Notes: a model not told the origin generated them from the letters alone. DNA of 64,000 bases from Dendrolimus kikuchii (GCA_019925095.2 CM034391.1:25223051-25287050), one strand, 5' to 3'. Positions 1-10,703 are shown, counted from the first letter of the stretch. Numbers and translations: made by a program.

Positions 1-57
1 ACGAATCGCTTTATAGACCACTTACATCTTAGACGAAAAGATACTAACCCGTCCAAT

Positions 58-273
58 TTATGTGTCAGTATACTCATCTGGCATAATAGGAATATCCCCC
101 TGCATGAACATTAATATATTGAAGTTCTCATCTGAAAGCGAGGCTCGTTTCAGCTGTAGTATATCCTTGCCCGTGAAGAAAAGACGTTCAACTGCAGAGC
201 TTGAGGGGTATAGCAGTATGATATTTAATAAACAGATTTGCGAATATCTGTTCCCCGAGGAATGCCGCATCAT
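58..273 (-). pseudogene. hAT transposase C-terminal fragment
   Basis: The minus-strand reading holds LLYPSSSAVERLFFTGKDIL followed by QLKRASLSDENFNILMFMQGD. That is the hAT C-terminal dimerisation signature (P-S-S-A-x-E-R-x-F, then R..LS..N...L.F). Only about 70 residues remain and no catalytic DDE region is visible, so this is a 5'-truncated DNA-transposon remnant. Confidence 0.7.
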
Positions 274-274
274 T

Positions 275-490
275 TAACGAGTCTTTTGACTTTATGTCCA
301 GCCACATTTTGACGAGACTTTGAGTTTTGCTCTTTAAAGATTTGTTGCTGGATTAACGATTAACGGACTTTGGGAAATTTAACGGAAGTTAACGAGTCCG
401 TTAATATATTTTTAACTTAACTTAAAGTTAATCCGTTATTCGAAATATTAACTTCGTTAATTAACGATAAACGGATTAACGAGTTAATGC
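275..490. repeat. AT-rich block dense in TTAACG/CGTTAA
   Basis: TTAACG or its complement CGTTAA recurs about nine or more times, mostly between 350 and 490, with near-copies such as TAAACG. It adjoins the hAT transposase remnant and could be subterminal repeats of a DNA transposon. No coding potential. Confidence 0.5.
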
Positions 491-585
491 CCAGCTATGT
501 CTATATCTTTCTACTACTACAGTCTAGGAAGAAATTATCTACGTCTCTTATGATCAATTTTTTATGGTACGCTCCTACACGTGAA

Positions 586-980
586 TTAATACGTGAAGCA
601 CAAACAGGAAAAAACTTTGTACCCCTCCTTTTTACGAAAATTGCACTAACAGAGGAGTATGAAACTTCGCACATAGGTCGCCCAGTGGTTGAAATTCGAC
701 CATAAATAATTTAAATTATAAGTTTGAAGATTATCAAGGTTCTGTTGTCAAAGACTTCTATAATCACAGATTTCGCCAAGACTACACTGTTGATTTGACT
801 TTAACAATAAATAAGAGAGTATATATGCGTGTGTGTGTCAAATACATGGTAGTGTGTAATGTTTTTTTTTTTAAATTGCATTCTGCACTCCTTCTCTATA
901 TAAACTATGCGAAATTTCATACTCCTCCGTCAGTGCAATTTTCGTAAAAAGGGGTACAAAGTTTTTGCTTCACGTATTAA
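586..980. mobile_element. MITE with 75-90 bp terminal inverted repeats (family J)
   Basis: The left arm (586-675) begins TTAATACGTGAAGCA. The right arm (about 904-980) ends with its complement TGCTTCACGTATTAA. The arms agree over most of their length apart from a short insertion in the left. TTAA at both edges could be the target duplication. No transposase is encoded. Confidence 0.7.
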
Positions 981-1129
981 TACAATGATAACTTATGTAT
1001 TTTGAAATATATTATTGCATATGTATACGGACTTTGGGAATATTTATATGGATTTCTTAAACGAGTCTGAGTATTAACATATCTTTTAGCTTTTAACTTC
1101 ACCAGTTACATCGAAATGATTCAACTTTC

Positions 1130-1262
1130 TTTCATATAGGTTGCCTGGAAGAGATCGCTTTGAGAGATAATTAATTGTATTGCCTAGAAAATATTGTAAA
1201 TATGGTCTGTTTTTGTAATTGTATATTTTCGTGTGCAGTAAAGTGTTATCACTCTCTCTTTA
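1130..1262 (+). mobile_element. Jockey-like LINE 3' tail (family H)
   Basis: Carries GGTTGCCTGGAAGAGATCGC and the ending GTGTGCAGTAAAGTGTTATC, the characteristic 3' UTR end of family H, followed by a CT-rich tail. Confidence 0.6.
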
Positions 1263-1645
1263 ATTTAAAAGTGGTATTTTGGTAATTTATTTTAACACTA
1301 TAACAGTGACACAAAGAAGATTGTACCTGGAGATTCCTGGTCACACATTGACAGTCAATGAGCCAAGACAATAAGTGTATCTCAGTAGGGCTGAGTATTC
1401 GGACTGTGGACAAATGCGCTAGACTCAATCAACGTCTCGCGCTCGTCTCGGATATTTGTTATACTCGCTATTACCTGACTTACGAACAGTAATGCTACAG
1501 AGACGGTTTGATGCTTCATTGTTTTTATTTTATTTATTTATTCGTTTCTACAAAACGTAAGAGTAAAGAAAAAACTTAACTCTGGGCGGAAAAGCTGGGA
1601 GCCCAAACTAGGGATAATGATCTTCATATAATTATTACGCACTAG
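1263..1645. other. No feature recognised
   Basis: AT-rich spacer between a LINE tail and a Helitron-like fragment. No ORF or known repeat seen. Confidence 0.5.
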
Positions 1646-1810
1646 CTGCCCGGTCAGACTTCGTTCTGTCAAAGATTAATAGTAAAAATTAATCGGTTTT
1701 TTTTATTAAAACTTTCCGTCTGTCTTAAGAACCATATGAAAAATATTTACCGAATTGGTCGAGCCATTCACGAGTTTTGCGCTCAGCAACATTCATTTTT
1801 ATTTATATAG
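1646..1810 (-). mobile_element. Helitron-like fragment
   Basis: Starts ACTAGCTGCCCGGTCAGACT, the complement of the GC-hairpin plus CTAGT 3' terminus of lepidopteran non-autonomous Helitrons. Followed by the usual low-GC body. Confidence 0.5.
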
Positions 1811-2024
1811 ATTACGAAATTTTAAATAACCCATAGAATGATGAATAAAACAATTATCACTCCAATGCAGTCGTGCAGTTGCACTCACAATAAAACTTAA
1901 AAATTATTTTAAATATTGCGAACTTTGGCAATCATGGATATATATGGTCTTAATTGTGAAAAAAAAAATAGGTAGTAAATTTGGTTCACCTATCTATAAC
2001 GGAATATGTACTGTATCATAATAA

Positions 2025-2491
2025 TGTTACATACCGACAAAGAAATGGGCACACCTGCCCGTCGTAAAACGCTGTTTATTGCCTTCCTTGATTTAGGAAT
2101 TATTTTGTTTACTTTGTGTTTAGAATTTTTAATTTAGAAAAACATGATATTGTTATTGAACTTGTTTTATGGCCGTCATTAGTGTCGAGCTAATCCTCGC
2201 TTGCCAGGTATGCGAATTAACTCGGTGAACGCGGTTCTATTATACAGTTTAGTGTAAAACAGTGCCCGAACGGAGGGGTGTGGCAGTCGAGCAACGATTA
2301 CGATACATGCAAGACGTGTACATTGATAAGCGATATAGTGACGGACTTTGCGCGTGTTATTGATCGTGCAGTTTGTAACAAGTAGTGTCTAATTTTAATT
2401 GTACCTGTTTTATACGTGTTTGTATAGTTCTAATAAACTCTATAGTAATTCCAAAGGCATTTTTAATTCGAGTCCTGTGTAGCTCGCAACA
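2025..2491 (+). mobile_element. Solo LTR, TGTTAC family, copy 1
   Basis: 467 bp from TGTTACATACC to GCTCGCAACA, flanked by a perfect 4-bp duplication ATAA (2021-2024, 2492-2495). It contains an AATAAA-type signal (CTAATAAACTCT) near 2431 and no internal retroviral-type region on either side, so it is a solo LTR. Confidence 0.8.
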
Positions 2492-2495
2492 ATAA

Positions 2496-2826
2496 CATAA
2501 GTTGTTTATTATTTTATAAAAATATTAATTATTAACTTTAAACCACTTTTAAGAAGTCGATAGAAAATTTATGTTTCTATTTTCTCAATCCATAACTTCT
2601 CTATTTAAGACAGAATAGCTGTGAGTGGTGATCACATTGACACGGGACTTGGATTATACATTCACATCTTCCACACTCCGCAATATCGATAAGAAACTTG
2701 CACCAAAAATTTCAATAATATTTCTGTTTCAATTCCCAAAACCTTTTTTAAAGTCCGTTGAATCGTTTCATCGTTGAAAACACAACAACAATTTTAAACA
2801 CAGTAACATATGATTAGGTATCGTAT
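2496..2826. other. No feature recognised
   Basis: AT-rich spacer between two solo LTRs. No primer-binding site, ORF or internal LTR-element sequence, so the two LTRs are separate insertions. Confidence 0.5.
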
Positions 2827-3343
2827 TGTTACAAGTTGGGCCAAATACAATACCTGTATTTATTACCTGCCGCAGCTTGCATGCTGATAACGTTGAAACT
2901 GTTTTATGACTATCTTCTTTTGTTTTCTATGTGTTTAAAATTTGCAATTACACAATAGCCTATTGTTATTGTACTTGTTTATGCCCGTTCGCAGGCATAA
3001 TTATGCAGGTGTACAGAATTATGTTTTATGGGAATTGCGCCGACAGTGGCCAGGTATGATTCTTGGAAATCATTGTTTACACTGTCGTGATATATTGTAA
3101 GCTGAGTATAAAGGAATGCCCGAATGGAGAGATCGGCAGTCGAGCAAGGATTACGATACGAGTAAGACGTACATTCGACAAGCGATATAGTGACGGACTC
3201 TGCGCGTGTTATTGAATCGTGCAGTTTGTACTAGTAGTGTCTAGTTATATTTGTGTCTATGTTATACGTGTTTATATATTTATAATAAATTCTATAGTAG
3301 TTCCAACAGCATTTTTAATTCGAGTCCTGTGTAGGTCGTAACA
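2827..3343 (+). mobile_element. Solo LTR, TGTTAC family, copy 2
   Basis: 517 bp, TGTTACAAGTTGGG to GGTCGTAACA, with a perfect GTAT duplication (2823-2826, 3344-3347). It shares the central block GTGACGGACT..GCGCGTGTTATTGA and the polyadenylation region with copy 1. Confidence 0.8.
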
Positions 3344-3730
3344 GTATTAATAGGGATTTGCACGTAAATTTTGGAATTTATTCTATAATCATTACACTTC
3401 AATTTTATTTGTTGGTGTATAAGGCTACTCCACGCCACTGAATATATTCGTAAGCCCATAAACTACAGGAGCACCGAATTGCATTGAGGGAACACTGATT
3501 CAATGCGCACGCCAACTGAATAGCAACTATTTTTATATCGGTTAAGGAGAACTGGATAAATATAAAATTCAAGTCAGACTGTGACTGTAAATAAGGAGTT
3601 ATTTTAAAGAAGCACTCTTGCTTACTTTGTAATATTATGAAAAGTGATGTTGAAAGGTTTTGTACTATAGTAGGGGAGGTCAAGCGGGGATTTTGGGATT
3701 TACTCGAGCGTGGCAGAGTTATTTTACTTT
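3344..3730. other. No feature recognised
   Basis: Spacer between a solo LTR and a family B element. Short ORFs here match nothing recognisable. Confidence 0.4.
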
Positions 3731-4006
3731 ATCCGTGCAGGAACGGAGAAAGCATATAATTTCCTGCGGCGGAGCGGCCTGTCGTAAGAGGCGACTTAAC
3801 AACCCACAGCCAGGTGGTAGGGCATTTGCCCAACTGGATGGCTACCACCCCTGGTCTAAAGTATATCGCCATAACAACCTTGAGTTTTGTTCCGGCATTA
3901 GTGACCGACCAGGCATCTTTGGTGTTGCAAATATCTATAGGCGATGGTAACCGCTTTCCATCAAGTGGGCCGTCTGCCTGTCTGCTGAACTCCTGCAATA
4001 AAAAAA
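3731..4006 (+). mobile_element. Family B retroelement, copy 1
   Basis: Reference copy for orientation: begins ATCCGTGCAGGAACGGAGAA, carries GTCGTAAGAGGCGAC, GGTGGTAGGGCATTTGCCC, GTTCCGGCATTAGTGACC and CATAGGCGATGGTAACCGC, and ends CTGCAATAAAAAA. Length about 275 bp with a deletion after GTGACC. A poly(A) end, no protein and many copies indicate a SINE-like or LINE-3'-end-derived non-autonomous retroelement. Confidence 0.75.
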
Positions 4007-4246
4007 TTAAAAATAAGTGGAGACACCTTGCACCATATTATGTACCCCCATCATATATGAACCCTTATAGGGTCCTGCGTTTAGGGCAGCCGATCAGAAT
4101 AGTAAAAATTAAATTAATAATAAAAAAAAAACACATTTTCAACCCCTTCGTAAGGCCAACCCCACCATGCAAACCGGCAGATTAATATTTCTCCATTATC
4201 AGAAGAACCTTAATAATGTTCAAACCTATAACTTAAATTATTGTAT
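4007..4246. other. No feature recognised
   Basis: AT-rich spacer with an A-run near 4122. Confidence 0.4.
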
Positions 4247-4830
4247 GTCATTCAAGACCACGGGCCATAAAAATGGCCCGGATTTTTGGAGGGCTTGCGT
4301 GGGGCCATAGGAAGGCCAACACGTAGAGGCCCCTTGACAAATTTAATGTAAATGTGACGTGACACTGACCGACGATTATCCCTGTCCACACCATATAGTA
4401 ATGCACCCAAGGACAAGCCCCGGCCAGTGTAGGACTATTGTGGGAAATGAGGACAAAAAGTACCGGGCTATTGTGGTGAACTGCTAATGGTAGTAGGGGT
4501 CTGGGAATATGGGGACTATGGCGTCTGCCCATCACAATGTTCAGAGAACATGGAAAAATGGGCAGACGGTGACTCGCCACTCCCTGCATGGGCCCTAAAA
4601 AATGCCATAGAAGACAGGGGCAACATGGGTGTGAATGGCTAAGGGGTGTAGAGACGCGGTCTGCAGGTTCACCGAAGCTACTTCTGACGTGATGCCATTT
4701 ATCACTTCCACCCTTCGGGCTTGAGTCTTAGCTCTAGCGATCTCCACTCCGTGCCGGCCAGCTAAGGCAAGCACGGAGTCAGGTACGAGGTGTCGCTACT
4801 CACCTAAGGCTTCGCCACAAAGCCCGGGTT
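4247..4830 (+). mobile_element. Family C repeat, longest copy
   Basis: About 580 bp, unusually GC-rich for the window. Starts with CGGGCCATAAAAATGGCCCG (a palindrome), continues with GCTTGCGTGGGGCCATAGGA, and ends near GGCTTCGCCACAAAGCCCGG. The other copies are at 14567-14870, 15625-16066 and 22270-22850. No protein recognised; it may be an untranslated end of a LINE or a non-autonomous DNA element. Confidence 0.6.
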
Positions 4831-4845
4831 AACTTAAATTATTTA

Positions 4846-4890
4846 TTATGGTCGAATTTCGACCACGGGCAACCACTCGTATGTATTTAT
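4846..4890 (-). repeat. Family J fragment
   Basis: TATGGTCGAATTTCGACCAC matches, in reverse, the palindromic GTGGTTGAAATTTCGACCAC start of family J internal sequence. Confidence 0.4.
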
Positions 4891-4911
4891 TTCGTCTGAG
4901 TTATATACATT

Positions 4912-5215
4912 AAAAAAGTCGTGGTAGCGTAATGGCTAGTGCAAGCGTCCCAAACTCAGAGGGCGCGGGTTCGATCCTGGCCGGAACGCATGCACCACTT
5001 AGTCAGTTTTCTGATCTAATGTGCATATTATTACAATTACCACGAGCTAATAACGGTGAAGGAAAACATCGTGATGCAACCTGCACATCGAGATAACCGA
5101 TGTGTCAAACCTGCCAAGCCGCCTTGGACAAGCGTGGCGGGTATACGTCCGTTCCCCCTATAATGGGAGGCCCGAGCCCCAGCAGTGGGACATTTATGGG
5201 CTGATATTATTATTA
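4912..5215 (+). mobile_element. tRNA-derived SINE (family E), complete-looking copy
   Basis: The tRNA-like head GTCGTGGTAGCGTAATGGCT contains an A-box-like segment, and GGTTCGATCC is a B box about 45 bp on. The head is followed by a tRNA-unrelated body (CACATCGAGATAACCGATGT, CCCAGCAGTGGGACATTTAT) and a (TTA)n tail. Being tRNA-like but lacking a foldable 3' half and repeated elsewhere, it is a SINE rather than a tRNA gene. Confidence 0.8.
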
Positions 5216-5839
5216 TATATTATTATATACATTAAAACTTACAGTTTTTAAAGTAGACAAAATCGCAATCATGGTCTAGTTTCTTAATATCTTTCAGACA
5301 TGTTCTTATTACTCTGAAGAAGCGAAATAATGAAAAATGTATTCTGTCGGATATGTTTTACACAGTTTCTCGTTATAAAATACTTCGACACAAATGTTAC
5401 AGCGATTCATCTTCAATGTAAGACGGCCGCAGATGATATTGGCGAATAGTGTCGACTCAGAACAATTTATATATTTTATGTAGCTATTAGCTTTATCATC
5501 GTTTAAGTATTGTTTAATTTAGAACTTTTTAACCGACTTCAAAAATTTTTACGGAATTTTTGTATGTCATAGTTTATTTTTACGGAAAGGCGGACGGACA
5601 AAAAGTCTGAAATGACGTCAAATTTGTATCGATGAGAACCGGTACTTTGCAGGTGTTTTATTACCCTTTTGAATTTGAGTGATCTATTGTACGTCGTTCT
5701 TTGTTTACGCCGCCGCAAGACGTCATAAAACCTTGTTACTTTTGTTTGTATTTCATGCAAATTCATAGAAACCGTAAAGCTTATCAACAAAGAATTCAAA
5801 GGATTGCTGGGGATGTTGCTAATAAACCATGTCTAATTT
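5216..5839. other. No gene recognised
   Basis: AT-rich. An AACCGACTTCAAAAA segment near 5530 is a common lepidopteran repeat fragment. Short ORFs on either strand match nothing recognisable. Confidence 0.4.
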
Positions 5840-6068
5840 ACAAATGGATAACCTCGGTCAGTTTAGGAAGGAGTCAGTCGTGTTCGGCGCGAGTATCTTA
5901 TAACGACGGACTTTGCGCGATTTATGTGATTACGAATTTCTGCCCTACAGTTTAGACTTGCTGTATTCGGTTGTACTTGTAAGAACTTTGAATTACGTAT
6001 GTACTTCTAATAAACTTTGTGATAATTCCAGCGACATTTTTGAACCCACATCCCACAAGTTCGTAACA
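5840..6068 (+). mobile_element. Solo LTR, TGTTAC family, 5'-truncated or diverged copy
   Basis: ACGGACTTTGCGCG, CTAATAAACTTTGTG and the end AAGTTCGTAACA match the 3' half of the TGTTAC LTR. The 5' end cannot be placed and no target duplication is evident. Confidence 0.55.
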
Positions 6069-6245
6069 GTATTAAAATGGGTACGGAACGCTAAAATGAC
6101 AAAAAGTACATAGTCGTGTACAGAACAATAAGTGAAGCGGGTTAAAAAACGTCGACTCATAGTCTTTTGTCTGTAATTTTAGGGATCTGTATAAATGCAA
6201 ATATTTGTGAATTAGAGACTTGAAACATTGTGTACGGCTATCTTT

Positions 6246-6335
6246 ATTTTTTATTGCGAAGCTGGCAAATAGGCAGAAGACCCACCTGATGGAAAGTGGT
6301 TAGCATCACCTATAGACGTTTGTAATGCCAGCGTT
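6246..6335 (-). mobile_element. Family B-related 3' tail fragment
   Basis: TTTTTTATTGCGAAGCTGGC then GACCCACCTGATGGAAAGTG correspond, in reverse, to the 3' end of family B but with the diverged spelling seen in LINE Q tails. Confidence 0.5.
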
Positions 6336-6555
6336 TTTCTTGGGATAGAGGGGATAGATAGGGAGGGAATAGACGGATCATACAAGAGGAATAGGAGTGG
6401 TGTATGGAATAGGGGCAAAGGAAAGTGGGTCATCGGATTTCAAAGTTTTAAATTAAAAAGCCCTAGAGAACCTAGATAATATGGAGAATTTTTACTATTG
6501 TTGGCTTCAATGAAAATGGCACTGATTTTGCCAAAGTCAAAGTATGAACAGTTTT

Positions 6556-6865
6556 ATCCGTGCAGGAACGGAGAAAGAATACAATTTCCTGCGGCCGGGC
6601 GGCCTGTCGTAAGAGGCGACAAAACAACCCATAGCCAGGTGGTAGGGCATTTGTCCGACTGGATGGCTAGCACCCTGGTCTAAAGTATGTCGCCATAACA
6701 ACCTTGAGTTGTGTTCCGGCATTAGTGCCCAGGGTCCAGTTTCCCTTAAGAGAGCAGCAGCGCATTTGTAGCAACTTTGCTGTTGCAAATGTCCATAGGC
6801 GATGGTAACCGCTTTCCATCAAGTGGGCCGTATGCCTGTCTGCTGGTCTTCTGCGATAAAAAAAA
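6556..6865 (+). mobile_element. Family B retroelement, full-length-looking
   Basis: All family landmarks are present from ATCCGTGCAGGAACGGAGAA to CTGCGATAAAAAAAA, about 310 bp. Confidence 0.8.
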
Positions 6866-7121
6866 GAGGCAGGTGGAAAAGAAAAATAAATATTTCAAAA
6901 TCTAAAAATTTAGCCAATAATTTATACAAGTTTTTTGCAAACCTGGAGTTAAATAAATACATTATATTGGATTATATTATAATACAGAACATAATATAAT
7001 ATCTGTAGAGGTATATACAAACTATTAGTCAAACAAAACATATTATTAAATATTACAAATATTATACAAACTACGAAGCCTTACGAAGAAATTATCCTAC
7101 CTAAAAATTTATATAAAATAC
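6866..7121. other. AT-rich spacer
   Basis: No ORF or repeat family recognised. Confidence 0.4.
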
Positions 7122-7440
7122 TAGCGGCCCCGGCAGACGTTGTTCAACTCTAAAAAAAAAACTCTAGGACCCGATCCCAGCTCTACCTACCGGTTCAAAT
7201 TGTGAATCTAAACCATCCGGGAACCTACTCAAACACACAAAAACAAAATCACCAAAATCGCTCCAGGTGATTAGGAGGATTCTAGAACCCGATCTCAGCG
7301 CCACGTACCGGTTCCAACGGGATAAAAAGTATCATATGTCCGTCCCCTGGTTCTAAGCTACCTCCCCACCAATTTTGAGCCAAATCGGTACAGCCGTTCT
7401 TGAGTTATAAATTTAATAGTGTAACGAACACGACTTTCTT
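7122..7440 (-). mobile_element. Helitron-like non-autonomous element
   Basis: Starts ACTAGCGGCCCCGGCAGACG, the reverse of the hairpin plus CTAGT terminus. CACCTACCGGTTCAAATTGT and AATCTAAACCATCCGGGAAC recur in copies near 23060, 41590 and 46260. A second partial unit follows from about 7270. Confidence 0.55.
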
Positions 7441-7454
7441 TTATATATATTAAA

Positions 7455-7700
7455 ATATATACAAAGAACTTGTTAGAAAAAGTTACAGACTTGTGATCAC
7501 CGGGAAAGTTGAAGGCAAGAGACCTTGCGGTGATGTGGAATATGGTGGAATGACCAGATTGCTGACCAGCTTGACAATTCAATAAACTCGTCCTTCCACC
7601 GTGCTCGGATCCGATCTCGGCGAAAGAGAGCAATCGTTCACTGCCATCAGAGTCACGAGAAACAATAGACACGTTTACGCTATCGCAGTATATCGGCGTA
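7455..7700 (+). pseudogene. Old LINE ORF2 C-terminus (RTE-like)
   Basis: Decayed reading frames give VITGKVEGKRPCG and later SFTAIRVTRNN, resembling the 'TGKVEGKR.RGR...RWR..VRRV' ends of RTE-type reverse transcriptase ORFs. Stops and frameshifts interrupt it. Confidence 0.4.
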
Positions 7701-7737
7701 AAACGGTTCACCTTGAGCTAAGGCGCCATCCACAAAT

Positions 7738-7800
7738 TAGATAGATAGATGACAAACACTTTATTGCTCACCAAAATAAACGAATACAAAAATATTTTTT
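7738..7800 (-). mobile_element. Family H LINE tail fragment
   Basis: TAGATAGATAGATGACAAAC then ACTTTATTGCTCACC is the reverse of the H-family ending (GTGTGCAATAAAGTGTTATC plus TATC tail). Confidence 0.5.
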
Positions 7801-7878
7801 TTTTCATCTTTATTTATTTGGGACTTTTGCCACATAGGCATGTCAGCCCCATCATCTAAACATACAATAACTTATATA

Positions 7879-8238
7879 TTAAACGTTAAATAATGAGCTG
7901 GCTAAGAAACTAGCCTTCCTTAAGGCTGGCTCTGCCAGAATTTCTATGAAAATACCTGTATCAAAACGAGTCAGTCCCAACTCCCTCATCGGTTGTTCTC
8001 TGCCATCTTTATTTTTGCTGCACTCCATTAAAAGATGTTGGACATCCTCACGAGTTCCACAGAGTAAGAAGTTGGGAGAATCAACTTTGCCCATGAGGTG
8101 ACTAGAACTTCTTGTTGGGAAATAACCTGTTCGGATTCTATTTAGCAGCTTTATATATGGCTTATTGAATTTCCTTACACAAAACCAGGGACTGGGGGGG
8201 GGGGGGGGTTTGGTTGAGACTGTATCGTTTTGTACCAT
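7879..8238 (-). pseudogene. LINE ORF2 C-terminal fragment
   Basis: About 119 residues with RIRTGYFPTRSSSHLMGKVD followed by FLLCGTREDVQHLLMEC. This is the post-RNase-H zinc-knuckle-like C-terminus (R.RTGH, C.C...E...H.L..C) of Jockey/R1-type LINEs. It is 5'-truncated with a run of 15 G (8193-8207) near its start. Confidence 0.6.
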
Positions 8239-8300
8239 ATGTCTTTTTCTTTACTTCTCTCATCCAAGTATTCTTTGAATTTAGAAAAACATAATTTTCT

Positions 8301-8359
8301 ACATACATACATACATAACTTCACGCCAGTTCCCTTTCGGGGTAGGCACGTACAACAAC
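8301..8359 (-). mobile_element. Family A LINE, 59-bp 5'-truncated insertion
   Basis: (ACAT)n then AACTTCACGCCAGTTCCC and the last ORF codons of family A. Flanked by AATTTTCT (8293-8300 and 8360-8367), so it is a very short but complete target-primed insertion. Confidence 0.6.
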
Positions 8360-8474
8360 AATTTTCTCCATGTATACAGATACTCTCTACAGTCTGGTTG
8401 TATAGAAGTTGGGTCCCTTTCGATCATTGCAACTTTAGCTAGTTTGTCAAAATGCATGATTACAATACTTCTTG

Positions 8475-9000
8475 GCAAAACAACAGGCGGCCTTATCTCT
8501 AAAAGCGATCTCTACCAGGCAACCGAAGAATTTCTTTTAAGCTAAGAAATTCTTAACTAATCTGGCGATGTAGGCGGAGCAGAAGAAAGATAACACTGTA
8601 CAATTTCAATATATAAACTAACACTAATTTATATATTGAATACATACATAGATCCAGACACATTTATAGAATACCAATATATACGTATATACGAAATAAA
8701 TAATAATCTAAATAAATATATTTATTAACATTATATATGACAAATATTTTATATTAACAATAGATAAATAAGTGAATGTTTAATATATTAGACATATTTA
8801 ATTAAAAACAGATAGTACTTTCTAAGTGAGTTCCGAAATGTAGGTAATGTTTTGACCTCTCTGACAGTAAGAGGCAACGCATTCCAGAGTTTGACAGCCT
8901 GCACTGTAAAAGAGTTATCATAAAAGGACGAAGTGTGTGCAGGTGTCAGGAGTCTACGATATGTATCTGAGCGCAAATTGTGAGAAGTGTAGAGAGACAA
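8475..9000 (-). mobile_element. Jockey-like LINE (family H) 3' end with ORF C-terminus
   Basis: The minus strand reads FYDNSFTVQAVKLWNALPLT then VREVKTLPTFRNSLRKYY and a stop. About 260 bp of 3' UTR follows and the terminal hairpin-like AGATCGCTTTTAGAGATAAG block. The 'F..NSFTVQA..LWN.LP' C-terminus is shared with copies at 32045 and 51340. Confidence 0.65.
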
Positions 9001-9457
9001 ATTACGTCACAAGAATTTCATGATTTTTTGACTCCTCATCGGTCCTTGTCACAGCTGGTCACATTTGCGAAACTCCTCCCTCCCTAGTGACATCACGTAT
9101 TTTGGCAGTTTGTAATTATTATAAATATAAGGTTAGCTTGCATCCAACATCAGTCTTACATTTTCTTTTATCAGTAAATAAGTCTGTGTTTGACGGCTGG
9201 TAACACTGTTTTTATTTTTAATAGAGGGTATCAAAAAAAGATAATTGAATCGATACCGTGAGATGCACTTGGTCGTTGATGTTTTGACTTCAAAACCTAA
9301 ACAAGAGCCTTTATCCTGTTTGAAACGCGCAAGTAGACATAAGTGCCCTGATAATTGCGAATCAGACAAATTGGAAAAGGAGGAATGTAGTTAAGAAGTC
9401 CATGACTAGGTTGTAGGGGCTAAATTGTGAACTGCTTGTTAAAATGTAAGTAAAAGG
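9001..9457. other. No gene recognised
   Basis: A block with GTCACAGCTGGTCACATTTG and TAGTGACATCACG (9045-9105) resembles ends of lepidopteran DNA transposons, but no matching inverted terminus was found. Confidence 0.3.
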
Positions 9458-9695
9458 TTTTTTTTTTTTATTGCAGGAGATCAGCAGACAGGCAAACGGC
9501 CCAATTTATAGAAAGCGGTTACCATCGCCTATGGACATTTGCAACACCAAAGGTGCTACAAATGCGCTGCTGCTCTCTTAAGGGAAACTGGAACCTGGTC
9601 ACTAATGCCGGAACACAACTCGAAGGTTGTTATGGCGACATACTTTAGACCAGGGGTGGTAGCCATCCAGTCGGGCAAATGCCCTACCACCTGGC
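9458..9695 (-). mobile_element. Family B retroelement, 5'-truncated
   Basis: Reverse orientation: poly(T) then ATTGCAGGAGATCAGCAGAC through CATCCAGTCGGGCAAATGCC. It lacks the first 60-70 bp of the family. Confidence 0.75.
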
Positions 9696-10276
9696 AAAGC
9701 TATGCTAACTAAGTGTTTTGTTACGTATTATGGTAAAGGAAATAGATGATTATGTTCGTAAATATTAAATAGTTGTTTTTCTATTGCGAATCCATTAAAC
9801 TTGAAACTGTGACTAACAATGGGTTTTGAAATATGACGTCACGTAATTTAGGACCCCTCCCACCCCTTGCTACACAATGTCACACACACTTCACCTACCC
9901 CCTTACCGTGCGACGTAATATATGCCGCGGCCACATATTGGACATATTTGCATCATTAAGCGTATTGCGGCCAATACACCAATGTTTGGATCAGTCTTTG
10001 GACACAGTGTGACTATTGCGTTCAATCACTGTCCAATACCCAATACTGACGCGCAGCGAGTCGCTTTTTGAAACTAGTTCAAAGGCCAGGAGAATGAAAC
10101 GGGAGTACGCAGAATGCCGCATGACACACATTGATCTGTCATTTATCGCGAGTTAATCATCCACCTATGCCTCTTTATCGTTATATTCTTGTATACCGCA
10201 AATAATACTTTATAAATAAATTTTAATTTTCTTTTTTTTTATATATATATTTATTAATAAAATAATAATAGTTGGC
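9696..10276. other. No gene recognised
   Basis: Includes GACGTCACGTAATTTAGGAC and CTACACAATGTCACACAC (9836-9890), reminiscent of DNA-transposon termini. Otherwise nothing. Confidence 0.3.
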
Positions 10277-10287
10277 AATTAGTTGGT

Positions 10288-10628
10288 GAAAGAGAGTGTC
10301 GGAGTGAAGGTAAGGAAAGGAATGCTCCGGTGGTTCGGACATGTAGAAAGAATGCATGATGAAAGAATGAATAAACAGATATACAATGCAAAAGTGGATG
10401 GATGCAGAAGTCGTGGAAGGCCACGACACACTTTCCATGATCAAATTGATCGTGTACTAGCAGAAGGTGATGTTAGGAGCCTTAAGAACAGACGAGCGTG
10501 CATGACAAGAGTTATGAATGTCAAAGAAGCAAGTGAGGTGTGTAAGAATAAGCCTAAATGGCGCTCTGTTGTTCGTGCCTACCCCGCAAGGGAGCTGGCG
10601 TGAAGTTATGATGATGATGATGATGATG
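10288..10628 (+). mobile_element. Family A LINE, 5'-truncated, TSD AATTAGTTGGT
   Basis: Encodes the family A C-terminus from [20 protein letters not shown] to [12 protein letters not shown] and a stop. The tail is (GAT)n instead of the usual (TATG)n. The 11-bp duplication lies at 10277-10287 and 10629-10639. Confidence 0.8.
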
Positions 10629-10669
10629 AATTAGTTGGTATTGTAATATTATTATTATTTTAATTATTA

Positions 10670-10703
10670 TACATACATACATACATACATACATACATAC
10701 ATA
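10670..10703. repeat. (ACAT)n microsatellite
   Basis: About eight perfect ACAT units. Probably the tail of a lost family A copy, since that tetranucleotide is the A tail. Confidence 0.7.

Noticed and set aside
62..277. Plus-strand ORF opposite the hAT fragment
   Set aside because: The hAT dimerisation motif is on the minus strand; the plus frame is its shadow.
2025..3343. One LTR retrotransposon with two LTRs
   Set aside because: Each LTR has its own different target duplication (ATAA and GTAT) and only 335 bp of unrelated DNA lies between them.
3660..4185. ORFs inside family B copies ([20 protein letters not shown] type)
   Set aside because: Similar peptides appear in every B copy in varying frames with differing truncations; B is a poly(A)-ending non-coding retroelement.
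4912..4990. tRNA gene
   Set aside because: A and B boxes are present, but the sequence continues into a conserved tRNA-unrelated body with a (TTA)n tail and recurs at 35098 and 57110, so it is a SINE head. The same holds for family F at 12574.
10668..10703. Telomeric or centromeric satellite
   Set aside because: (ACAT)n is the LINE A tail unit; the lepidopteran telomere repeat TTAGG is not seen as an array anywhere in the window.
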